DNA of 64,000 nt, taken from positions 70,265-134,264 of the forward strand of contig NZ_KB904651.1 in the NCBI RefSeq assembly GCF_000380165.1, in the 5' to 3' direction. This document shows, piece by piece, positions 9,960-20,621 of the stretch. Made by a program: the position numbers and the translations under genes. The notes under the pieces were generated by a model. It saw only the letters and a list, made by a program, of their open reading frames with translations, was not told the DNA's origin and did no database searches. Within the stretch, counting starts at the first letter, position 1; each line of letters starts with the position of its first letter. The stretch is from Wenjunlia vitaminophila DSM 41686. Lineage in GTDB: Bacteria; Actinomycetota; Actinomycetes; Streptomycetales; Streptomycetaceae.

Positions 9960-10937
9960 TCACGCCCCGGTGTGGGGAAGCCCCAGGCTGGCCCCGGTGT
10001 CGCGTAAGGCGCTGATCCGCAGGGCGGCCCGGGACAGCCGGCCGAGCGTCACGTCCACCGCCGGGACGTTGACCAGGTCGGGGAGGGTGAGCGCGACGAC
10101 CTCCCGGCACGCCTCGGGACCCAGCGGGAGCACGGCGACGCCCGCGAGCCGGACCGCCTCAAGCGCGAGCAGCGGCAGCACGGCGACCCCGAGGCCGGCG
10201 GCGACCAGGCCCACCACCGCCGGATAGTCGTCGGTGGCGAACTCGATCAGCGGCGTGAAGCCGGCGCTCTCGCACAGGTCCACCAGATGGCTGCGGCACT
10301 GCGGGCAACCCGCGATCCAGTGCTCGTCGGCCAGCTCGGCGACGTTCACCGGACCCACTCGACCGGCCGCCGCCAACGGGTGCCCGGCCGGCACCAGGCC
10401 GACCAGTCGGTCGTCGAGCAGCGACCGGACCACCAGGTCGGACCAGTCGTCCCCGGCCGGGCCCAGCCGCGCCCCGGACGGCGACGGGTACCGGAACGCC
10501 AGGGCGATCTCCACGTCCCCCGCGCGCAGCATGGCCGCAGCCTCCGGCGGCTCCGCCTCCACCAGCGAGACCCGGACCCCCGGGTGCGCGGCGCGGACCT
10601 CGGCCACGGCGTGCGGCACCAGGGAGGAGCTGCCGCTGGGGAAGGCGACCAGCCGGACCCGCCCGGCCCGCAGCCCCGCCATCGCGGCGACCTCCTCCTC
10701 CGCGGCGGTGAGCCCGGCGAGGATTCCGGCGGCGTGCCGGTGCAGCGCCTCGCCCGCCTCGGTCAGCCGCGTGGTGCGCCCCGAGCGCACCACCACCGGG
10801 ACGCCGACCGCCTGCTCGAGCGCCTTGATCTGCTGGCTCACCGCGGGCTGGGTACAGCCGAGCTCCCGCGCCGCGGCGGAGAAGGAACCGGACTGGGCGA
10901 CGGCGCGGAGCACTCGGAGGTAGCGCGCTTCGATCAC
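9960..10937 (-). CDS. LysR-family transcriptional regulator
   Basis: A GTG start at 10937 gives 325 residues. The N-terminal winged HTH (about 1-65) contains SGSFSAAARELGCTQPAVSQQIKALE, the LysR signature. The rest is a periplasmic-binding-like effector domain (about 95-300). The in-frame ATG at 11033 would overlap the divergent aminotransferase start and is less likely. It probably controls that divergent gene, as LysR genes often do, with an AT-rich TATAAT-like sequence near 10943 in the short shared promoter region. The inducer is unknown. Confidence 0.88.
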   Translation of the reverse strand: MIEARYLRVLRAVAQSGSFSAAARELGCTQPAVSQQIKALEQAVGVPVVVRSGRTTRLTEAGEALHRHAAGILAGLTAAEEEVAAMAGLRAGRVRLVAFPSGSSSLVPHAVAEVRAAHPGVRVSLVEAEPPEAAAMLRAGDVEIALAFRYPSPSGARLGPAGDDWSDLVVRSLLDDRLVGLVPAGHPLAAAGRVGPVNVAELADEHWIAGCPQCRSHLVDLCESAGFTPLIEFATDDYPAVVGLVAAGLGVAVLPLLALEAVRLAGVAVLPLGPEACREVVALTLPDLVNVPAVDVTLGRLSRAALRISALRDTGASLGLPHTGA

Positions 10938-11019
10938 GTTCGCATTATAAGGATTGCTTTGGGTTTCACCTGCTTTCTCTGGCTGTACTTTGAGGAGGAA
11001 AGGTTCCAGGCTGGGGGTC

Positions 11020-12081
11020 ATGGACCTCATCAAGCAGCAGTTCGCCCCGGAGACGACCTACCTGAACACGGCTTCCATGGGCCTGACCCCCGCCAGGACG
11101 GTCTCCGCGGTGCGGCGCGGCGCGGAGACCATGGCGGCGGGCCTGATGACGGTGCCCACGCTGGTGGGCGCCGAGGAGTCTGCGCGGGCCTCGTTCGCCA
11201 GGCTGGTCGGCACCGAGACGGACCGGGTGGCGTTGGGCTCCGTGGTCTCCCCGATGGTGGGGGCTGTCGCCGCGGGACTGCCTCCGGGGGCGGAGGTGCT
11301 GCTCGCGGAGAGAGAGTTCACCTCGCTCGTGCAGCCGTTCGTGGTCCGCGACGACCTGTCGCTGCGGTTCGTCCCGCTGGACCGGATCGCCGAGGAGGTG
11401 GGGCCCCGCACCGAGCTGGTCGCGGTCAGCGCGGTGCAGTCCGTGGACGGCGGGGTGCCCGACCTGCCCGCGCTGCGCGCCGCGGCGCGGACCCACGGGG
11501 CCAGGACCCTGCTGGACATCACCCAGGCCGCCGGCTGGTTCCCCATCGTCGCGGACGACTGGGACTACACGGTGTGCGGTGCCTACAAGTGGCTGCTCTG
11601 TCCCCGCGGGGTGTCGTTCCTCACGGTGCGTCCCGAGGCCGCGGACCGGGTGGTGCCGGTGGCCGCGGGCTGGTACGCCGGGGCGGAGGACCCGTGGTCC
11701 AACTGCTACGGACCGGTCACCCTGGCGTCGTCGGCCCGCCGCTTCGACGTGTCCACCGCCTGGCTCCCCTACCTCGGTGCCGCCGCCTCGCTGCGGCTGG
11801 TCGAGGAGATCGGGGTGGACTGGATCGGGGCGCACGACGTGGCGCTCGCCGCCCGGTTCCGCGCCGGTCTGCGGGAGTTGGGCCACGAGGTGCCCGACGC
11901 GCCTTCGGCGATCGTGAGCGTGCCTGGCCTCGGCCGTCTGGAGGCGGACCTGGCCAGCGCCGGAATCCGGGCCTCCATGCGCGCGGACGGCCTTCGGTTC
12001 GCGTTCCACCTGTACAACACCGACGAGGACGTGGACCGGGTGCTCGACGTGCTCTCCACGGCCACCGCGGCGGCCCGCTGA
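11020..12081 (+). CDS. Class V aminotransferase-fold PLP enzyme (SufS/NifS-like)
   Basis: The protein has 353 residues from an ATG at 11020, which follows GGGGG. It has the fold-type I PLP pattern of class V enzymes: LLDITQAAG with the pyridine-binding Asp166, and CGAYKWLL with Lys190 as the likely Schiff-base lysine. It lacks an obvious catalytic-Cys loop of true cysteine desulfurases and no suf/isc genes are nearby. The substrate is therefore unknown: desulfurase-like, kynureninase-like or aminotransferase. It is divergent from a LysR gene that probably regulates it. Confidence 0.8.
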   Translation: MDLIKQQFAPETTYLNTASMGLTPARTVSAVRRGAETMAAGLMTVPTLVGAEESARASFARLVGTETDRVALGSVVSPMVGAVAAGLPPGAEVLLAEREFTSLVQPFVVRDDLSLRFVPLDRIAEEVGPRTELVAVSAVQSVDGGVPDLPALRAAARTHGARTLLDITQAAGWFPIVADDWDYTVCGAYKWLLCPRGVSFLTVRPEAADRVVPVAAGWYAGAEDPWSNCYGPVTLASSARRFDVSTAWLPYLGAAASLRLVEEIGVDWIGAHDVALAARFRAGLRELGHEVPDAPSAIVSVPGLGRLEADLASAGIRASMRADGLRFAFHLYNTDEDVDRVLDVLSTATAAAR

Positions 12082-12175
12082 CCCGGCGGCCGGTGAGGGC
12101 GCGACGACCCGACCGGCCCCGCGGCGGCCCGAAAGCCCTTCGTGTCCCGGCCCGGTGCCGCCTTACTGTTCCGCC

Positions 12176-12844
12176 ATGGGTTCTCTTCTCTCGGTGAACA
12201 TAGGCAGGCCCCGCCCCGACCCCGGGAAGCGCCACGCGCTCACCGGCATCGACAAGCGTCCCGTCGCCGGCCTGGTGGCGGTCCGGGCACCCGGGCCCAA
12301 GGGGACCGGCGCCGTCGGGCTCGCCGGCGACCGGGCCTATGACGTGGACCACCACGGCGGGGACGACCAGGCGGTCTACGCCTACGCCCGGGAGGACCTC
12401 GACGGCTGGGCGCGGGAGCTGGGCCGGGAGCTGGCCGACGGCACCTTCGGGGAGAACCTCACCACCTCGGGGCTCGACGTCAACGGCGCGCTGATCGGCG
12501 AGCGTTGGCGCGTGGGCGGCCAGGTGCTGCTCGAGGTGAGCTGCCCGCGCATCCCGTGCCGGACCTTCCAGGACTGGATGGACAGGGCCGGCTGGGTCCG
12601 GCTGTTCACCGAACGCGCCCTGCCGGGCGCCTACCTGCGGGTGCTGGAACCGGGCGAGATCACGGCCGGCGACGAGGTCGTGGTGGAACACCGTCCGGAC
12701 CACGAGGTGACGGTGGCGTTCGCCTTCCGGGCGCTTACCAGGGAACGCCACCTGCTCCCCGCGCTGCTGGCCGCGGACGCGCTGCCCGAGGAGGAGAAGG
12801 ACACGGCCCGCGCCTACCGGCCGGCGGCGACGCTGGAGGCCTGA
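12176..12844 (+). CDS. MOSC domain protein (YiiM-like)
   Basis: The 222-residue protein has the MOSC beta-barrel signature: GDRAYDVDHHGGDDQAVYAY (residues 51-70), GENLTTSG, and the conserved Cys in VSCPRIPCRTF (Cys123 or Cys128). A C-terminal helical segment follows. MOSC proteins handle molybdenum cofactor sulfur or reduce N-hydroxylated compounds using the conserved Cys. The ATG at 12176 begins MGSLLSVNIG, typical of the family. It is convergent with groEL, and a strong hairpin lies between. Confidence 0.87.
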   Translation: MGSLLSVNIGRPRPDPGKRHALTGIDKRPVAGLVAVRAPGPKGTGAVGLAGDRAYDVDHHGGDDQAVYAYAREDLDGWARELGRELADGTFGENLTTSGLDVNGALIGERWRVGGQVLLEVSCPRIPCRTFQDWMDRAGWVRLFTERALPGAYLRVLEPGEITAGDEVVVEHRPDHEVTVAFAFRALTRERHLLPALLAADALPEEEKDTARAYRPAATLEA

Positions 12845-12908
12845 CCCCTCCCTCCCCCGGGGCCCGGCCCGGCCTCGATCAGACGGGGACAGCCCGTTTC
12901 CACGCGTC

Positions 12909-12948
12909 GGGCCCGGTTCCCCCGCCGGTCGGCGGGGGAACCGGGCCC
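12909..12948. terminator. Bidirectional terminator between MOSC gene and groEL
   Basis: A perfect 18-bp stem (starting GGGCCCGGTTCC and ending GGAACCGGGCCC) has a GGTC loop and lies 17 bases past the groEL stop and 65 past the MOSC stop. It is the strongest hairpin in this region. Confidence 0.85.
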
Positions 12949-12964
12949 TTCGGGCGCGCTCGCG

Positions 12965-14746
<1,782 letters not shown>

Positions 14747-14772
14747 CTATGGAGGCAACGGGCTGCGGGTGC

Positions 14773-15081
14773 TTACTTCTCGACGATCGCGAGGACGTCG
14801 CGGGCCGAGAGGACGAGGTACTCCTCGCCGTTGTACTTCACCTCGGTGCCGCCGTACTTGCTGTAGAGGACGACGTCGCCGACGTTCACGTCGAGCGGCA
14901 GGCGCTGCCCGTCCTCGAAGCGGCCCGGACCGATCGCGAGGACCCGCCCCTCCTGGGGCTTCTCCTTCGCGGTGTCCGGGATGACCAGGCCCGAGGCCGT
15001 GGTCTGCTCGGCCTCGAGCGGCTGGACCACGATGCGGTCCTCGAGCGGCTTGATGGCAACCTTGGTGCTGGCGGTCGTCAC
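14773..15081 (-). CDS. groES: Co-chaperonin GroES
   Basis: The 102-residue lid protein has [32 protein letters not shown]-type sequence containing the mobile loop (residues about 20-35) and the C-terminal [14 protein letters not shown] strand. The GTG at 15081 is preceded by GGGGGAGG, deciding this start over an in-frame ATG at 15183. It is the first gene of groES-groEL1, with 185 bp between the two. Confidence 0.97.
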   Translation of the reverse strand: MTTASTKVAIKPLEDRIVVQPLEAEQTTASGLVIPDTAKEKPQEGRVLAIGPGRFEDGQRLPLDVNVGDVVLYSKYGGTEVKYNGEEYLVLSARDVLAIVEK

Positions 15082-15176
15082 GATCCGACCTCCCCCTTCG
15101 GAGATCTCACGGGAGTGTGTCTGTGGTGGCGACCTGGTAGGCCCGTCGTCGCGGGTGCCGGACCTGCCCGTCGCGG

Positions 15177-15203
15177 TTGGCACCCTCGGGGTGAGAGTGC
15201 CAA
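15177..15203 (-). promoter_or_regulatory. CIRCE-like operator, promoter-distal copy
   Basis: TTGGCACCC, a 9-nt spacer and GAGTGCCAA form an imperfect CIRCE (8 of 9 complementary positions). It lies between the groES promoter and start codon. HrcA would bind it to repress the operon without stress. Confidence 0.8.
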
Positions 15204-15208
15204 CGCTG

Positions 15209-15238
15209 ACATTAGGACGGCGATTAGCACTCAGTCAA
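15209..15238 (-). promoter_or_regulatory. groES promoter (-35 TTGACT, -10 TAATGT)
   Basis: On the minus strand TTGACT (15238-15233) and TAATGT (15214-15209) are 18 bases apart. The -35 element sits inside the upstream CIRCE and the second CIRCE lies just after the -10, so repressor binding would occlude polymerase. Confidence 0.75.
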
Positions 15239-15250
15239 CTAGAGTGCCAA
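15224..15250 (-). promoter_or_regulatory. CIRCE operator for HrcA
   Basis: TTAGCACTC, a 9-nt spacer and GAGTGCCAA match the CIRCE consensus TTAGCACTC-N9-GAGTGCTAA with one change. It overlaps the groES -35 element. Confidence 0.92.
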
Positions 15251-15389
15251 TGAGCGGCTGATCATGTCGTCCTCCCACTCGCGGCGGATCCGGCGAACCC
15301 GCAGGTCGGAAGGCCATCACCCGGCCGAGGGAGCAGCGGGCAACTCGACCGGATCGTGCCCCGGATGGCCGATTCCCCGGGTCGGACGC

Positions 15390-16415
15390 CTACAGGTAGT
15401 CCTCCAGTCGAGCTACGGTGAAGCCCTGCTCGCGTGCCTCGCGCAGCACCCGCCGGGTCATGTCGTTCATGGTGCCGCCCCACTCGGCCGGCCCCCGGAA
15501 GTGGGACAGGATGATGTCACCCGGACGCAGTTGGCGGTCCCTGTTCTGGTAGTCGATGCGCCCCGCCCACGCCTCGAGCGTCCACAGCACCACGGCCTGG
15601 AGCCCGCAGTCCCTGGCGGCCCGCAGGGTGTCCTGGTTGTAGCTGCCGTACGGCGGGCGGAAGAACCGCGGCGCCACCCCCATCTGCCGCGTCAGGACCC
15701 GCTGCTGGCCGCAGATCTCGGCGCGCTGCTGCGCGTAGGACAGGGTGCGCAGGTCGGGGTGTTCCAGCGTGTGGTTGTGGATCCCGGCACCCAGGGTCCG
15801 CAGCCGTCGGAAGTAGCCGTACTCCTCTCCCACCGACTGGTCGGTGAGGAAGGCGCTGACCGGCAGGTCGCGCTGGCCCACCAGGCGGAGGAACGCGGGG
15901 TCCTTCTCCCCGCCGTCGTCGATGGTCAGGAACACCACGCGCTCCTCGACGGGCACCCGGGAGACGACCGGCACCCCGGCACCGGTGGGCGCTCCACCGC
16001 CGGGCGGTCGCGCCGGGCCGCCACCGGAACCCCGTTCGGGCCGCGGCGGGCTGCCCGACGCCCGTCCGACGAGGGACTCGACGTCCGGCTCCACCACGGC
16101 CGGGGGCGGGACCATGCCGTTCTCGGCGGCGAGCGACGGGAACAGCGGGGGGAGGGGGCGGGGGAACGGGCGCGGTACCCACCGTGGGGAGGCCGTCCGC
16201 GCCAGGCGGCCCGCCGTGGCGCGCGGCTTGCCGTCCGGCTCCGGGCTGGGGTGCGGCGCGGGGCCCGCACGGGACCCGGCGGGTGTGGGGCGGTCGGGAA
16301 CGGCCGCGGCGCCGCAGGTGGCGGCGAGGGACAGGGTGAGGGAGGCAGCCAGGACACGGCGGGTGCGCCGCAGGCGGGGCCCCCATGCTCCCCCCTTTTG
16401 TAGAAATACTTCCAT
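15390..16415 (-). CDS. Secreted polysaccharide deacetylase (NodB domain)
   Basis: The 341-residue protein has a basic N-terminus and a hydrophobic signal segment (about 20-38, VLAASLTLSLAATCGAAA), a Pro-rich linker to about residue 155, then a NodB domain. Catalytic motifs are TIDDG (Asp166, Asp167), HNHTLEHP (metal His215 and His219), RPPYG (253-257) and LSHF. Such enzymes remove N-acetyl groups from peptidoglycan or chitin-like sugars outside the cell. The ATG at 16415 is the only start that keeps the signal peptide, although the purine-rich AAAAGGGGGGAG falls just inside the gene, upstream of an out-of-frame ATG. Confidence 0.88.
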   Translation of the reverse strand: MEVFLQKGGAWGPRLRRTRRVLAASLTLSLAATCGAAAVPDRPTPAGSRAGPAPHPSPEPDGKPRATAGRLARTASPRWVPRPFPRPLPPLFPSLAAENGMVPPPAVVEPDVESLVGRASGSPPRPERGSGGGPARPPGGGAPTGAGVPVVSRVPVEERVVFLTIDDGGEKDPAFLRLVGQRDLPVSAFLTDQSVGEEYGYFRRLRTLGAGIHNHTLEHPDLRTLSYAQQRAEICGQQRVLTRQMGVAPRFFRPPYGSYNQDTLRAARDCGLQAVVLWTLEAWAGRIDYQNRDRQLRPGDIILSHFRGPAEWGGTMNDMTRRVLREAREQGFTVARLEDYL

Positions 16416-16495
16416 ATTTTCGGATGGTGCCAGGGGGGTCCCGGTCTCCCGGGACGGCTCGCGGCACCTCGTCAGCGCTTCGGCACAATGGCGCA

Positions 16496-17788
16496 GTGGA
16501 TCTCGAGACGTTCTCCCCGCTGATGTCCGACGAAGGGCAACGGCTGCTCGACGAGGTGGCCGAGTTCGGCGACTACGCCCCGGAGCGGGAGCTGGCGCTC
16601 GCCACCAGGCTGCGCCGGGACCATCCGGCCCCGCTGGTGTCCGCGGCGATGGCCCAGACCAGACTGCGGCAGCGGGCCGGCGCCAAGTTCGGGGCGGACG
16701 CCCAACGGATGTACTTCACCCCCGACGGGGTCGAACAGGCCACCCGGGCGACGGTCGCCGCACACCGGGCCGATCGCTTCGCCGCCCGCGGGGTGCGCCG
16801 GGTCGCCGACCTCTGCTGTGGGATCGGCGGTGACGCGCTGGCGCTGGCACGGGCCGGGATCGAGGTGCTCGCGGTGGACCGCTCCCCCCTCGCCTGCGCG
16901 GTGACCGCGGCCAACGCCCGGGCCCTGGGGCTCGCCGACCGGATCGAGGTGCGGTGCGCGGACGTCACCGACGTCGACGTGGCCGGCTTCGACGCGGTGT
17001 TCGTGGACCCCGCGCGACGGGGCGGGCGGGGGCGCGTCTTCAACCCCGAGGCGTACTCACCTCCGCTGTCCTGGGCGGTGCGCGCCGCCCGCCGGGTCCC
17101 GCACGCGGCGGTGAAGGTCGCCCCCGGCATCCCGCACGAGGTGGTGCCCGAGGAGGCGGACGCCGAGTGGGTCTCCGACCGGGGCGAGGTCAAGGAGGCC
17201 ACCCTGTGGTTCGGCGGCGGACCGGGCCGCCGGGCCACCCTGCTGCCGGGGCCGCACGTGCTGACCGGGGCAGCGCCCGGTGCCGCGCCGCGGGACGGTG
17301 CCTCGGGCACCTCGGGGGCGCCCCGGCCCGGTGGCCCACGGGGGCCGCACGGGGAGGGAACGGCGCCGGTCGGCCCGGTGGCCCGCTACCTCTACGAGCC
17401 CGACGGGGCGGTGATCCGGGCGCACCTGGTGGCCCGGGTGGCGGAGCTGGTCGGGGGCACGTTGATCGACCCGGCCATCGCCTACGTCACCTCCCCCGAC
17501 CTGGTCGCCACGCCCTTCGCGACGGCCTACCAGGTCACCGATGTGCTGCCCTTCCACCTCAAGCGGCTCAGGGCGCTGCTGCGGGAACGCGGCGTCGGCA
17601 CCGCCGTGATCAAGAAGCGGGGGTCGGCGGTGGAACCGGAGGAACTCCGCAGACGGCTGGCCCTGTCCGGCCCCCGCTCCTGCGTGGTGATCCTGACCAG
17701 GGTGTCCGGCGCCCCCAGCATGCTCCTCGCCCAGCCGGCACCCGGGGCCGGTGGGACCGGGGAAGCCGGTGAGGTCGGGGCCGGCTGA
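16496..17788 (+). CDS. Class I SAM-dependent methyltransferase with THUMP-like C-terminus
   Basis: The 430-residue protein starts at GTG 16496 (VDLETFSPLMSDEG). Its SAM-binding motif is DLCCGIGGDALALA (about residues 105-118), followed by VDRSPLACAVTAANA and FVDPARRGGRGR, a pattern of RNA-type Rossmann methyltransferases. The C-terminal part (LPFHLKRLRALLRERGVGTAVIKKRG) is the THUMP-like domain of this conserved actinobacterial family. The substrate is not established. A low-complexity Gly/Pro/Ala insert lies around residues 255-295. Confidence 0.82.
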   Translation: MDLETFSPLMSDEGQRLLDEVAEFGDYAPERELALATRLRRDHPAPLVSAAMAQTRLRQRAGAKFGADAQRMYFTPDGVEQATRATVAAHRADRFAARGVRRVADLCCGIGGDALALARAGIEVLAVDRSPLACAVTAANARALGLADRIEVRCADVTDVDVAGFDAVFVDPARRGGRGRVFNPEAYSPPLSWAVRAARRVPHAAVKVAPGIPHEVVPEEADAEWVSDRGEVKEATLWFGGGPGRRATLLPGPHVLTGAAPGAAPRDGASGTSGAPRPGGPRGPHGEGTAPVGPVARYLYEPDGAVIRAHLVARVAELVGGTLIDPAIAYVTSPDLVATPFATAYQVTDVLPFHLKRLRALLRERGVGTAVIKKRGSAVEPEELRRRLALSGPRSCVVILTRVSGAPSMLLAQPAPGAGGTGEAGEVGAG

Positions 17789-17821
17789 CCACCGGTCCTG
17801 CTGGTCGGTCGGCTGGGCGGC

Positions 17822-18115
17822 TCAGTCCCGCCCGGGGGCGCCGTGGTCCCGTTCCGGGGATGCGGTGTCCACCTGTTCGAACCGCCACCGGTGCGGCGGG
17901 CGGGCCACCAGTTCGGCGGGCGGCTCCGGCAGCTCCGGGAGCACCGCGGTGTAGGGGGCGTCCCACCAGGTGACCACCAGCACCCGGTCCTGGGGCGCGC
18001 GGAAGGTCTCCCGGCGCAGCGGCGCCCCGTCCAGCCGTTGTCCGAGGGCCCAGGCCAGCAGCTCCGCGCCACGGCCGGCGGCGGCCCGGGCCTCCCACAT
18101 CAGGGCGACGGTCAC
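17822..18115 (-). CDS. Conserved small protein of 97 residues, coupled to tsaD
   Basis: I do not recognise a named family. The protein begins [30 protein letters not shown] and has VVTWWD and a Pro-rich second half ([19 protein letters not shown]). The GTG start overlaps the tsaD TGA by four bases (GTGA), which indicates translational coupling and a real gene. Its small alpha/beta character and VVTWW could suit an ABM-like dimeric barrel, but that is a guess. It is the last gene of tsaB-rimI-tsaD-97aa. Confidence 0.72.
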   Translation of the reverse strand: MTVALMWEARAAAGRGAELLAWALGQRLDGAPLRRETFRAPQDRVLVVTWWDAPYTAVLPELPEPPAELVARPPHRWRFEQVDTASPERDHGAPGRD

Positions 18116-19299
18116 GAGTAGAGGTTCTCCCCGCTCACCTCGTGGACGTGGTCGTGTCCCGGGCCGTGCCGGTGCCCACCGCCCACCTGACGGTCATGGC
18201 TGTTCTCCGGCCCCTGGGACAGCCCGTGGGCCCGGCCCAACCCCGTCCCAGGGCCCGGGCCCGGCACGGAGATCTCGGTGACCGGCAGCGAGGAGTCCGC
18301 GGACAGGTCGAGCGCGGACGGCGCGCGGTTCCTGGCCACCATCTCCGCGCCGAGGGCGGCGACCATGGCGCCGTTGTCGGTGCACAGCTTGGGCCGGGGC
18401 ACCCGCAGCACGATCCCGGCCGCGGCACAGCGCTCCTCGGCGAGCGCGCGCAGCCGGGAGTTGGCGGCCACCCCCCCACCGATCATCAGGTGGTCCACGC
18501 CGTTGTCCCGGCAGGCCCGGACCGCCTTGCGGGTGAGGACGTCCACCACGGCCTCCTGGAACGACGCCGACACGTCCGCCACCGGCACCGGCTCGCCCGC
18601 CCGCTTCCTGGCCTCGACCCACCGTGCCACCGCGGTCTTCAGACCGGAGAACGAGAAGTCGTACACCGGGTCGCGGGGCCCGGTGAGCCCACGGGGGAAG
18701 CCGATGGCGGTGGGGTCGCCCTCCCGGGCGTGCCGGTCGATCGCCGGGCCGCCGGGGAAGCCGAGCCCGAGCAGCCGCGCCACCTTGTCGAACGCCTCCC
18801 CGGCCGCGTCGTCGATGGTGGCTCCCAGGGGCCGCACGTCGCTGGTGATGTCGGGGGCGAGAAGCAGTGAGGAGTGGCCGCCGGAGACCAGCAGCGCCAT
18901 GGTCGGCTCGGGCAGCGCGCCGTGTTCCAGTTGGTCCACGCAGATGTGTGAGGCGAGGTGGTTCACCCCGTACAGCGGCTTGCCCAGGGCGTAGGCGTAC
19001 GCCTTCGCGGCGGCGACGCCCACCAGCAGCGCCCCGGCCAGTCCCGGGCCCGAGGTGACCGCGATGCCGTCGAGGTCCGAGGCCTTCACCCCGGCCTGCT
19101 CAAGCGCCCGCTGGATGGTGGGCACCATCGCCTCCAGGTGGGCGCGGCTCGCCACCTCCGGCACCACACCGCCGAACCTGGCGTGCTCGTCCACGCTGGA
19201 GGCGACGGCGTCCGCCAGCAGGGTGTGGCCGCGGACGATGCCGACTCCGGTCTCGTCACAGGAGGTCTCGATCCCGAGGACCAGGGGTTCGGATGTCAT
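18112..19299 (-). CDS. tsaD: tRNA N6-adenosine threonylcarbamoyltransferase TsaD
   Basis: The 395-residue protein transfers the threonylcarbamoyl group to A37 of ANN-decoding tRNAs with TsaB and TsaE (both in this window). The ASKHA fold shows [12 protein letters not shown] (9-20), the metal-binding HxxxH at His114 and His118 ([10 protein letters not shown]), SGGHSSLLL, and [11 protein letters not shown]. It is about 45 residues longer than typical TsaD because of a Gly/His-rich tail ([23 protein letters not shown] region); a similar tail is in the S. coelicolor protein as I recall. Its ATG overlaps the rimI stop (ATGA). Confidence 0.97.
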   Translation of the reverse strand: MTSEPLVLGIETSCDETGVGIVRGHTLLADAVASSVDEHARFGGVVPEVASRAHLEAMVPTIQRALEQAGVKASDLDGIAVTSGPGLAGALLVGVAAAKAYAYALGKPLYGVNHLASHICVDQLEHGALPEPTMALLVSGGHSSLLLAPDITSDVRPLGATIDDAAGEAFDKVARLLGLGFPGGPAIDRHAREGDPTAIGFPRGLTGPRDPVYDFSFSGLKTAVARWVEARKRAGEPVPVADVSASFQEAVVDVLTRKAVRACRDNGVDHLMIGGGVAANSRLRALAEERCAAAGIVLRVPRPKLCTDNGAMVAALGAEMVARNRAPSALDLSADSSLPVTEISVPGPGPGTGLGRAHGLSQGPENSHDRQVGGGHRHGPGHDHVHEVSGENLYS

Positions 19300-19883
19300 G
19301 GGGTCTCCCCAGTCTCCGTGGTGGCGTTGGCTTCCGTGGTGCTGCCGGTACCGATGGCGGTGGCCCCCGGGGCGGTGGCCCCGCCGGCCGGCTTCCTGGC
19401 GCCCGCGGTGGGCCCCGATCCGCCGGGGTCGGCGAGCCGCATCACCAGGGCGTCCACGTTGTCGGGCTGGTAGTAGCCGCGGCGGATGCCGACCGGCTCG
19501 AAGCCGAAGCGCTCGTAGAGACGCTGTGCCCGGTCGTTGTCCACCCGCACCTCGAGCAGCACGTCGCCGCACTCGAACGCGGTGGCCGCGCGGAGCAGGT
19601 CGGTCAGCAACCTTGCCCCGAGCCCCGTACCCCAGTGGTCCCGGGCGACACCGATGGTCTGCACGTCGCCCTCGCCGGCCACCGCCATCAGGCCCGCGTA
19701 CCCGACGATCCGTTCGCCCTCCTCGGCGACGACGTAGTAGCGCGTCGCCCCGGGGTGGCCCGCCTGGGCCAACTCGGACCACAACATCCCCGACGACCAG
19801 GCGTCCTGTGGGAAGAGCTCATGTTCGAGGTGGACGATGGCCGGGATGTCCCACCACCGCATCGGGCGAAGACGGGCGGTCAC
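19296..19883 (-). CDS. rimI: Ribosomal protein S18-alanine N-acetyltransferase (GNAT)
   Basis: The 195-residue GNAT protein begins [29 protein letters not shown], the RimI pattern, with the acetyl-CoA loop [15 protein letters not shown] at about 88-102 and the [18 protein letters not shown] segment. The last 45 residues are a Gly/Ala/Thr-rich tail that is not part of the domain. The GTG start overlaps the tsaB stop by four bases and its stop overlaps tsaD, so all three are translationally coupled. RimI acetylates the S18 N-terminus, although in actinobacteria its range may be broader. Confidence 0.93.
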   Translation of the reverse strand: MTARLRPMRWWDIPAIVHLEHELFPQDAWSSGMLWSELAQAGHPGATRYYVVAEEGERIVGYAGLMAVAGEGDVQTIGVARDHWGTGLGARLLTDLLRAATAFECGDVLLEVRVDNDRAQRLYERFGFEPVGIRRGYYQPDNVDALVMRLADPGGSGPTAGARKPAGGATAPGATAIGTGSTTEANATTETGETP

Positions 19884-20533
19884 GTCGGCAGGACCGCCTT
19901 GTACCCGGCCGGGACCTGGGCGTCAGGACGACGCAGGTACAGCGGCCGGGGCGGCAGCAGCGGCACGCCCCCGGCCAGCCGGGCGGCGGCCAGCGAGGCC
20001 AGGGCGGCGGCCGAGACGTGCTCGGGCCCCGCGGCGCCCGGGAACGCCTCCGGGTACAGCAGCGCGCCCGCGCCCACCGCGGGCAGCCCGGCGACCCGGG
20101 CGGCGACCTCGGCCGGTCGGTCCACCGCCGGTTCCCCCTCACGGGTGAACGGGTCCTGGTACCTGGCCCAGTACACCTCCTTGCGCCGGGCGTCCGTGGC
20201 CACCACGAACGGCCCGTCAAGACCGGACGCGGCGGCGATCCCGTCCAGGGTGCAGACGCCGTGCGTCGGCACGCCGAGGGCGTCACCGAGCGCCGCGGCG
20301 GTGACCAGGCCGACCCGCAGTCCCGTGTAGGGGCCCGGTCCCACGCCCACCACCAGGTCGGTGACGTCGCCGATCCGGGCCCCGGCCGTCGCCAGCACCC
20401 GGTCCACGGCGGGCAACAGCAACTCGCCGTGGCGGCGCGCGTCCACCTCGGTCGATTCCGCGAGCACCCGGACGCCGTCGTGCAGGGCGACGGTGATCGC
20501 CGGGGTGGCCGTGTCAAACGCGAGGAGCAGCAC
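19880..20533 (-). CDS. tsaB: tRNA threonylcarbamoyladenosine modification protein TsaB
   Basis: The 217-residue inactive TsaD paralogue acts as the scaffold of the t6A complex. It shows AFDTATPAITVAL, the VGVGPGPYTGLRVGL motif diagnostic of TsaB at about 63-77, and ATDARRKEVYWARY. The GTG at 20533 starts the coupled tsaB-rimI-tsaD operon. tsaE, the third partner, normally lies nearby but is here about 8.7 kb away, beyond an accessory block. Confidence 0.95.
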   Translation of the reverse strand: MLLLAFDTATPAITVALHDGVRVLAESTEVDARRHGELLLPAVDRVLATAGARIGDVTDLVVGVGPGPYTGLRVGLVTAAALGDALGVPTHGVCTLDGIAAASGLDGPFVVATDARRKEVYWARYQDPFTREGEPAVDRPAEVAARVAGLPAVGAGALLYPEAFPGAAGPEHVSAAALASLAAARLAGGVPLLPPRPLYLRRPDAQVPAGYKAVLPT

Positions 20534-20621
20534 GCCACCACCCTAACGGCCTCCGTGGCGACCTCCTGGCACGATGAGCAAAGCGGCAAAACCCTATAAA
20601 AGTGAGAGAAAGGGGCGAGTC

